Both the position numbers and the translations under genes were made by a program. Source: Lichina pygmaea (taxonomy: Eukaryota; Ascomycota; Lichinomycetes; Lichinales; Lichinaceae). From it: 64,000 nt of DNA. Positions within the stretch are counted from its first letter, which is position 1. Each line of letters opens with the position of its first letter. Shown here piece after piece: positions 59,271 through 64,000 of the stretch. Where the stretch lies: positions 682,001 to 746,000 of the forward strand of contig OY730170.1 of NCBI GenBank assembly GCA_963422465.1, written 5' to 3'. Under the pieces are notes generated by a model. That model was not told the origin of the DNA and did not search any database. It saw only the letters and a list, made by a program, of their open reading frames with translations.

Positions 59271-59432
59271 CCTATTGGCTTGCCTTCTGCTAACGTCGTG
59301 GCTAGCCCTTCCTTACGGCCTTTTCCTCTAGGCCCTTCTTTGCAGCCTTTTCCTCTAGGCTCTTCTTCTCTTCTTCTTCGACTTCTTCACAGTCGATTCA
59401 ACCTCGTCAGCGGGATTCCCGGGCTCATAACC

Positions 59433-59627
59433 TGTTGGGATAATCGGTGTCGGTGACACTTCAGAATGACGAGGCACTTAGAAGACAATAGGATCTTGTA
59501 TTCAATAGGATGTACTAAGACATTCGTCTACAATGAAAAATGAGAAAACCTTCCTTCCTCCCAATCTAGGGTTAGCGCCCTTCTGTAAGTCACGTGGTAT
59601 GACGTTGCAGATCGCCCAACTTCAACA
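59433..59627 (-). repeat. Copia LTR (right, 5')
   Basis: 195 bp, reads the same as the left LTR by eye. The adjacent element sequence to the left (GGGCTCATAACC before TGTTGGG) is the primer-binding site on the opposite strand. Confidence 0.95.
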
Positions 59628-59632
59628 ACGCT

Positions 59633-59710
59633 GTCTGGTACTTCCGTCCAGTATCCTGTCTGCTGCTTTCTGTGAGTATATAAAGACTGTGTTCCTCCTG
59701 GGTCGTAACA
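59633..59710 (-). repeat. Gypsy A 5' LTR, remaining part
   Basis: It carries the same end as the left LTR (GTATCCTGTCTGC ... GGGTCGTAACA) including the plus-strand TATATAA. It is followed by the CTGAC duplication and the rest of the LINE tail. Confidence 0.92.
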
Positions 59711-59715
59711 CTGAC

Positions 59716-59771
59716 CCAGCATAGTCTAGATAACTAGCACTAGAATGGAGTAGGAATACTAATAACCAACC
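59716..59771 (+). mobile_element. LINE 3' tail, right of the Gypsy A insertion
   Basis: CCAGCATAGTCTAG, CACTAGAATGGAGTAGGAAT and AATAACCAACC match the 3' untranslated end of the sister LINE at 14880-14945. The 14-bp duplication GATACCAGCTGGTA follows at 59772-59785. Confidence 0.7.
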
Positions 59772-59785
59772 GATACCAGCTGGTA

Positions 59786-60169
59786 AAAAGTCTTGATTTA
59801 AGCTATAGACTCTGCCTATTTGTGTTTCTTGTCTATAGGCTTTAGGTAGACACTTTCCAGAGTGTCCAAATAATATTGAACAAACTGTCAATGTTAGGAT
59901 CCCGGCCACCTAGCGGAGTCTGGGCGGCGTCCTATCAAGGGTTCTAGCCAGCAGTGTGGCGGCAGAGGAACAGAGGAGATCTTTCGGGCCCTGGAGAGGC
60001 TCTAGTAGAGCTGTGGGACCAAGTCGGAGCAGGGCCGTCAGGCGCCTGCAGGTGGATGCGTAGATTGATCGCTGAGGATCCTAATCCTCAGCGAGAAGTG
60101 CGCTATGTTAGCTAAGCAGCTGACTAAGCGCGGTCAGGTGACAGGGGTAGCTCTGACAGTCAAGTCCAG
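59786..60169. other. Interior of the inverted-arm element, right part
   Basis: Noncoding. Near 60122-60163 it repeats the CTGACTAAGCGC...CTGACAG block seen at 40395-40430. An inverted CTGAGGATC/GATCCTCAG-like palindrome lies near 60070-60092. Confidence 0.4.
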
Positions 60170-60563
60170 CACTTCCCACGTAAGCAGTTTTCCAGTGGTG
60201 TGTTCTGCTAGATCTCAGATGATCTGAGGAGTCATTGGCCATCCCTAAGGCTTAGAGCACTGATACACTCTACCAGTACTAAATCTTGGGTATCAGAAAG
60301 AACTTTAATAACTGTCAAGTTGACTTCTTCTTAGAAGGTGCTTTTACCCTGATAGTGATGAGAAAGGGTGTGGCAACTGATATTGTGCCTTGATGCAGTG
60401 GCTAAGTAGTTGATTTGATCTGCCAACTCAAGCTCAGCAAGTGCCTCACTCATTCAGTCTTCAGAAGACTTCTCCATGGCGATAAAATAAAGAAGGCAGT
60501 CGAGGTGCAGCGGAATACTGAGTGTTGGGTGATACTGAGCGCCACGTGATCGGTTACGGTACT
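60170..60563 (-). mobile_element. Right inverted arm of the DNA-transposon-like element
   Basis: Inverted copy of 39497-39890, including a diverged version of the HTH-transposase N-terminus. It ends at GGTTACGGTACT. It is less well preserved in coding sense than the left arm. Confidence 0.65.
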
Positions 60564-61359
60564 GTACGTACTCCGTACGCACCTCGTACCCTGGGGATAT
60601 GTACCCTCGTACTTTCACACGGTCCTCGGCACGGGGCTAGGGCAACACTTGGGCGGTGTAAGGCCAATGTCACGTGTCTTACCCCCAATCAGGACTCCAA
60701 TCTCAGGCCAGGACGTACGTACTGTACGAGTACGTGTACGTATTTAATTCACGTCTCTTGATGAAGTGCTCTCAGTCATGACTCTGGACGTGGCCGCATT
60801 GAAAGCAGAAATACGGAAGTAACGACACCATAACTTGACATCGCTTGAGACACGACCAACTTCAGCCTTGTGCGAAAGACGAGTGTGGAGTCAAAAGACA
60901 TAGCAGGTCGTAAGCTCCGACACTACGGCACTGTGATGCTATGACGCCGAATGGTATTTGTACAAAGTCATCCCAGACGAAGACGACGACGACGGCTTCG
61001 TCAGTTGACGCAGCTCCTTTTTCTAGAAAGAGAAGCAGAACAGTTCTCAAAAACTCTTTTCATTCCCTTCGTTCACCTGTCCCCAGTCTTCCCCCCCCCC
61101 CCCCCCCCCCCCCAATCCAGTCTACTCCACCACTGAAGAAGTATCAAGTTCCTTTAGCTACAGTAAACTGATTGGACGATACCAGTATGATTTTCTGTGC
61201 GAGACAAGTCTGTCCCATTCCTTCCTTTTCTTTCCTATTCTCTGCCAGGCGAAACTGTCGAAATCAACAACCGAAGCAAAAGAAAAACAAACAAGAAGCA
61301 AGGAGAGACTTGACGGCGGCGCCGGCGGCGCCGGCGGCCGCGGCTGATGGCAGCGGCAA
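60564..61359. other. Spacer with poly-C tract, 3' side of kinesin
   Basis: GTAC-rich words at 60555-60580 and 60710-60740, and a C-run at 61091-61113. The part near 61200-61359 is probably the kinesin 3' untranslated region. No gene was recognised. Confidence 0.5.
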
Positions 61360-64000
61360 CTACGAGGAAGAGGAAGAAGACGAATCCTTGATGCGCGTCT
61401 GTCTCTTGGCGGTGCCGATGTGCGTGTTGTGAACCTGATCAGATGGGGTTCCTTTCGTCAGCGAAGTGTGCGGGCTGATGAGGCGAGGCATATATGTTGA
61501 GTCGTATATACGTCGCTCTTTCACTTGTTCTCTTCACTCGTTCTTGATGAATGGAAGGGCGGAGTGATGGTGGCGGAGGATCATGGAGGAGAACGGTGGA
61601 GGAGCAGGGTGTTATCCGTGAGAATAGAGGCTCATCATCCTACCTTTGTGGCAAACTTCAGACTGGTCAACGTCTCGCTGAGATGGGCCTGTAACGGGCT
61701 GACCATGACAAACATCAGGGTCTTCGAGTTTCCCCCGAGAGAGAATTGGAGGAGGTAGGTCAACTGCATGGAACATGTCACATTAGCGGGACAGCACATC
61801 GCCGCGACGCAGGGGATGCTGACGATTGAAGAAAGCAAAGTCCGGAGGGGAACGGGGAAAGGTGATGGGTTGGCGGCGCAAACCTTCGAGTTGCGGTACG
61901 GCACGTGACCGCCCTCCCTGCCCTGCCCGAGAGCTCCGATAACGTCGCCCAGACAGCTCAGGCTGCGGTTGATGTTCTGCGTCTCTTTCAGTCGCTCGCC
62001 CGTGCTGCCGGAGTGGCTCAGACGCTCGCTGCCGGCAAGATCGACGAGATTCAGGGTACCCTCGCTGCGCTCGCCCGTAGTCTGGTTCTCGCCCGTGAGA
62101 CGCAGGATGAAGACGCTGTGGCTGCGGGAGCTGCGTTCGTTGGCCTTGGTGGCGGCGACGCTGCGGTTGCCGCTGGCTCGTCGCAGGATCGACTCGACCT
62201 TGGCCGGCGAATCTAGCGTCTCGACCGACAGATCCGACACGTGCGTGCGGCTGCGCTGCAGGTCGTGCCGGATCTCGTGCTTCTTCTTGTCAAAGTCCTC
62301 GGGCCGGCCGAGCAGGTCGTTCAGGTTCTCGTTGTACACCTCGACGAACGAGCCCTCCATCGAGTACCGCCATCCCTTCTCGCGCAGCCGCTGCGTCGTG
62401 TCGTAGATCTGGTGCACCGTGCGCGGGATCATGCCGTCGTCGGCGCTCATCGTGTACGTCTTCCCGGATCCCGTCTGGCCGTAGCAGAAGATGCAGACGT
62501 TGTACCCGTCCAAGGCGCTCTGCACGAGCTGGCTGATCTCCTCGAAGACCTCGTCGTTCCGCGAGCACGGGCTGAAGACGCGGTCGAAGGAGAAAGCGCT
62601 CCTCTTGGTGCTGACAGTGCCGAGGCTGCTTCTCTCCTCCGGTCCGAGGATCTCAATCTCCTTGCAGTCCCTGTCGGTGTCTGGAAACGCGATCCTGGCC
62701 ACGTCGTCCGGCGGCTCGCTTTCGAGCGACGGCCGCACTCGACAGAAGACCCGGATGTTGCCCTTCAGCTCTTGCACCTGGTTGTGCAGCTTCCGTCGTA
62801 GCGACTCCTCGTTGCGCAGCTTGTCGTGCGCCTCTGCGATCTGTCGGTTCGCCGCTTCGAGCTGCTGCTGCAGCTCGTCGATCCTGGCTACGTAGGCACA
62901 GACGTCGTTCTCGAGATCGCTGACTCGTAGGGTAGCGGCTCGCAAAGACGACTCCAGCTTCAGATTATTGCTGGTGGCATCCGCGAGGCTGCCACGCAGG
63001 CTCTGGTTCAGCATCTTTTCTTGTGCGAGATTGCTATCCGTCTGTTCCAGCTCGCTCTTCAGGTTCCAGGCTTCCCGATCTTTCATGTCGAGTTCGATCT
63101 GCGCCTTTTGCCTGTCGAGCGCCGCCTGAGATGTTAACGTCTGAACCTCCTTGGTCCTCTGTGAACGCTCCTCGTCAACTTCATCCTTGGCCCGTTTCCT
63201 CAGGTCGCTGATCTCGTCTACGTGAGCCTTCTTCAGCCGATACTCGTTGTCCTTCGCCTGCTGTTCAGCACTTTCATACTGCTGCCTGTGCTGGCGGACT
63301 AGGTCGTCCTGGTCGCGGCGGTACCGACGCCGTTCGTCATCCAGATTGTTTATCGACGTCGTCAAGCGAGATTTGCTACTCTCCAACTCGGTCTGCAATG
63401 ATGCATTGCTTGCCGTGAGATGTGTCTGGCTTGCCTCTAGTTCGATGACTGTACATGGCGATCAGGTGTCCGGGTCATCAGTCAACAGATCCGCAGCGAT
63501 CACCCCGAAATCCTGAAACAAGAGCGAATGCGCGCATGTCGACGCTGCGGGGGAAGACATACTCCGAGACTTGTACTGGCTGGCCGTTTCCTCCAGCCCG
63601 TTTCTCTCCCGCGTTGTTCCGTTCAGTCTCTCCTGCAGGTCGGAACAGAAGAGTTCGACGTCTTCGAGTCTGCCCTTGGTGTCCCAAGCTTTTGTCCGTG
63701 AATCACGTGTCAGAAATGGAAGCTTCACAGGCGACGCAGAGCGCTTGACGACTTTTGAGGGGGAAAATGTGATAGGAGAGACAGGCTTTGAAGCGATGCG
63801 CGGCTTAGGAATGAGAGACGGGGTCGAGCATGTCAATGAGCCTTGGTTGTCTGCGCCGATACAAGAGTCTGCTGTGATGTGCAGGTTGCGCATCGCTGTG
63901 CTGAGTGATACATCTCTGGACCTCGGGGTAAACAAAGGCCGAGTCAGCCCAGATGGAGAACTCGAGCGCGTTGTCCCGTGAGGGTCGTGGCTTTCATCGC
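61360..64000 (-). CDS. klpA: Kinesin-14 (C-terminal motor, Kar3/KlpA), 5' end off the window
   Basis: Minus-end-directed microtubule motor acting in spindle assembly and karyogamy. Exons on the minus strand are 64000 (open edge)-63563, 63448-61884, 61763-61644 and 61434-61360; all phases agree. The visible N-terminus is basic, Ser/Pro-rich and disordered (GLTRPLFTPRSRDV). A coiled-coil stalk runs from about 63448 to 62770. The neck ELKGNIRVFCRVRP precedes the motor, which shows P-loop GQTGSGKTYT, switch I NERSSRSH, switch II LVDLAGSE and VPYRNSK|LTYLLQ, the intron falling between K and L. The last exon adds VHNTHIGTAKRQTRIK and seven serines. The motor's C-terminal place and the neck mark it as kinesin-14. 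The reading frame stays open to the right edge of the window, so the initiator lies beyond it. Confidence 0.95.

Larger units (their letters stand above)
54703..59627 (-). mobile_element. Copia (Ty1-type) LTR retrotransposon, looks whole
   Basis: 4925-bp element with two 195-bp LTRs (54703-54897, 59433-59627) that read the same by eye, flanked by ACGCT (54698-54702 and 59628-59632). It sits inside the right LTR of Gypsy A. A C/G-rich polypurine tract adjoins the left LTR. The primer-binding site next to the right LTR pairs with GGGCTCATAACC, the anticodon arm of initiator tRNA-Met. The single long reading frame and matching LTRs indicate a recent insertion, the youngest event in the stack together with or after Gypsy B. 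Confidence 0.95.
41574..59710 (-). mobile_element. Gypsy A: chromodomain LTR retrotransposon (host of two later insertions)
   Basis: The outer Gypsy element starts TGTTGCAG and ends GTAACA on the plus strand and is flanked by CTGAC (41569-41573 and 59711-59715). Without the nested Gypsy B and Copia it is about 6.55 kb. Coding parts run on the minus strand: gag about 52540-54123, protease about 45400-45860, reverse transcriptase about 44640-45360, RNase H about 44140-44500, integrase about 42900-43900 and a chromodomain near 42704-42850 (LVKWKGYPDSENTWEPL). It is broken, with of the order of ten lesions besides the two insertions. It is older than both insertions; the many C/T-type differences between its LTRs suggest repeat-induced mutation. 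Confidence 0.92.

Overview
The window looks like a euchromatic-plus-transposon segment of a filamentous ascomycete (Pezizomycotina). The evidence is short GT-AG introns of about 50-120 bp in nearly every gene, a velvet-family regulator, a fungal-type steryl-acetylhydrolase-like esterase, a Bur6-type NC2 alpha, an FHIP dynein-adaptor subunit, and chromodomain Gypsy, Copia and Tad-like LINE elements. The species cannot be named from the sequence alone.

Layout: 1-500 holds a Tc1/mariner relic. A velvet gene lies at 1896-3373 (-). A long GTAC-rich, homopolymer-rich spacer (3.4-9.0 kb) precedes a Bin3/MePCE-type RNA methyltransferase (9051-10297, +). Then come tandem repeats, an alpha/beta hydrolase (11769-13302, -), a possible hypothetical gene near 14.2-14.8 kb, and a LINE scrap. 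A large RING plus RS-rich gene (16156-20262, +) follows, then a 3.3-kb repeat-rich spacer. NC2 alpha (23585-24336), FHIP (about 24826-27473) and a small acidic hypothetical gene (28024-28806) are all on +. Coronin (30342-32827, -) and a class 3 lipase (33423-35408, +) are divergent, with an intron-containing tRNA between them. A single-pass membrane protein lies at 37231-38476 (-). A kinesin-14 (61360 to beyond 64000, -) closes the window and runs off its right edge. Exon joins were chosen so that splice sites, reading phase and family motifs all agree.

Between 39.5 and 60.6 kb sits a nested transposon stack that can be dated by order of insertion. A DNA-transposon-like element with inverted arms (39497-39890 and 60170-60563) was hit by a 5'-truncated LINE (14-bp duplication). 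The LINE was hit by Gypsy A (41574-59710, 5-bp duplication CTGAC). Gypsy A was then hit by Gypsy B (45866-52511, duplication TAAAG) and by a Copia element (54703-59627, duplication ACGCT). Both Gypsy copies are old and broken. The Copia element looks whole, and by eye its two 195-bp LTRs read the same.

The most unusual observation is a small antisense gene carried between pol and the 3' LTR of both Gypsy elements. It encodes a protein with exact Zn2Cys6 (Gal4-type) cysteine spacing followed by a predicted coiled coil. Each copy has a TATA box inside the LTR about 77-80 bases upstream of its ATG. The Gypsy LTR/leader arrangement also suggests Tf1-like self-priming, whereas the Copia primer site matches the anticodon arm of initiator tRNA-Met.
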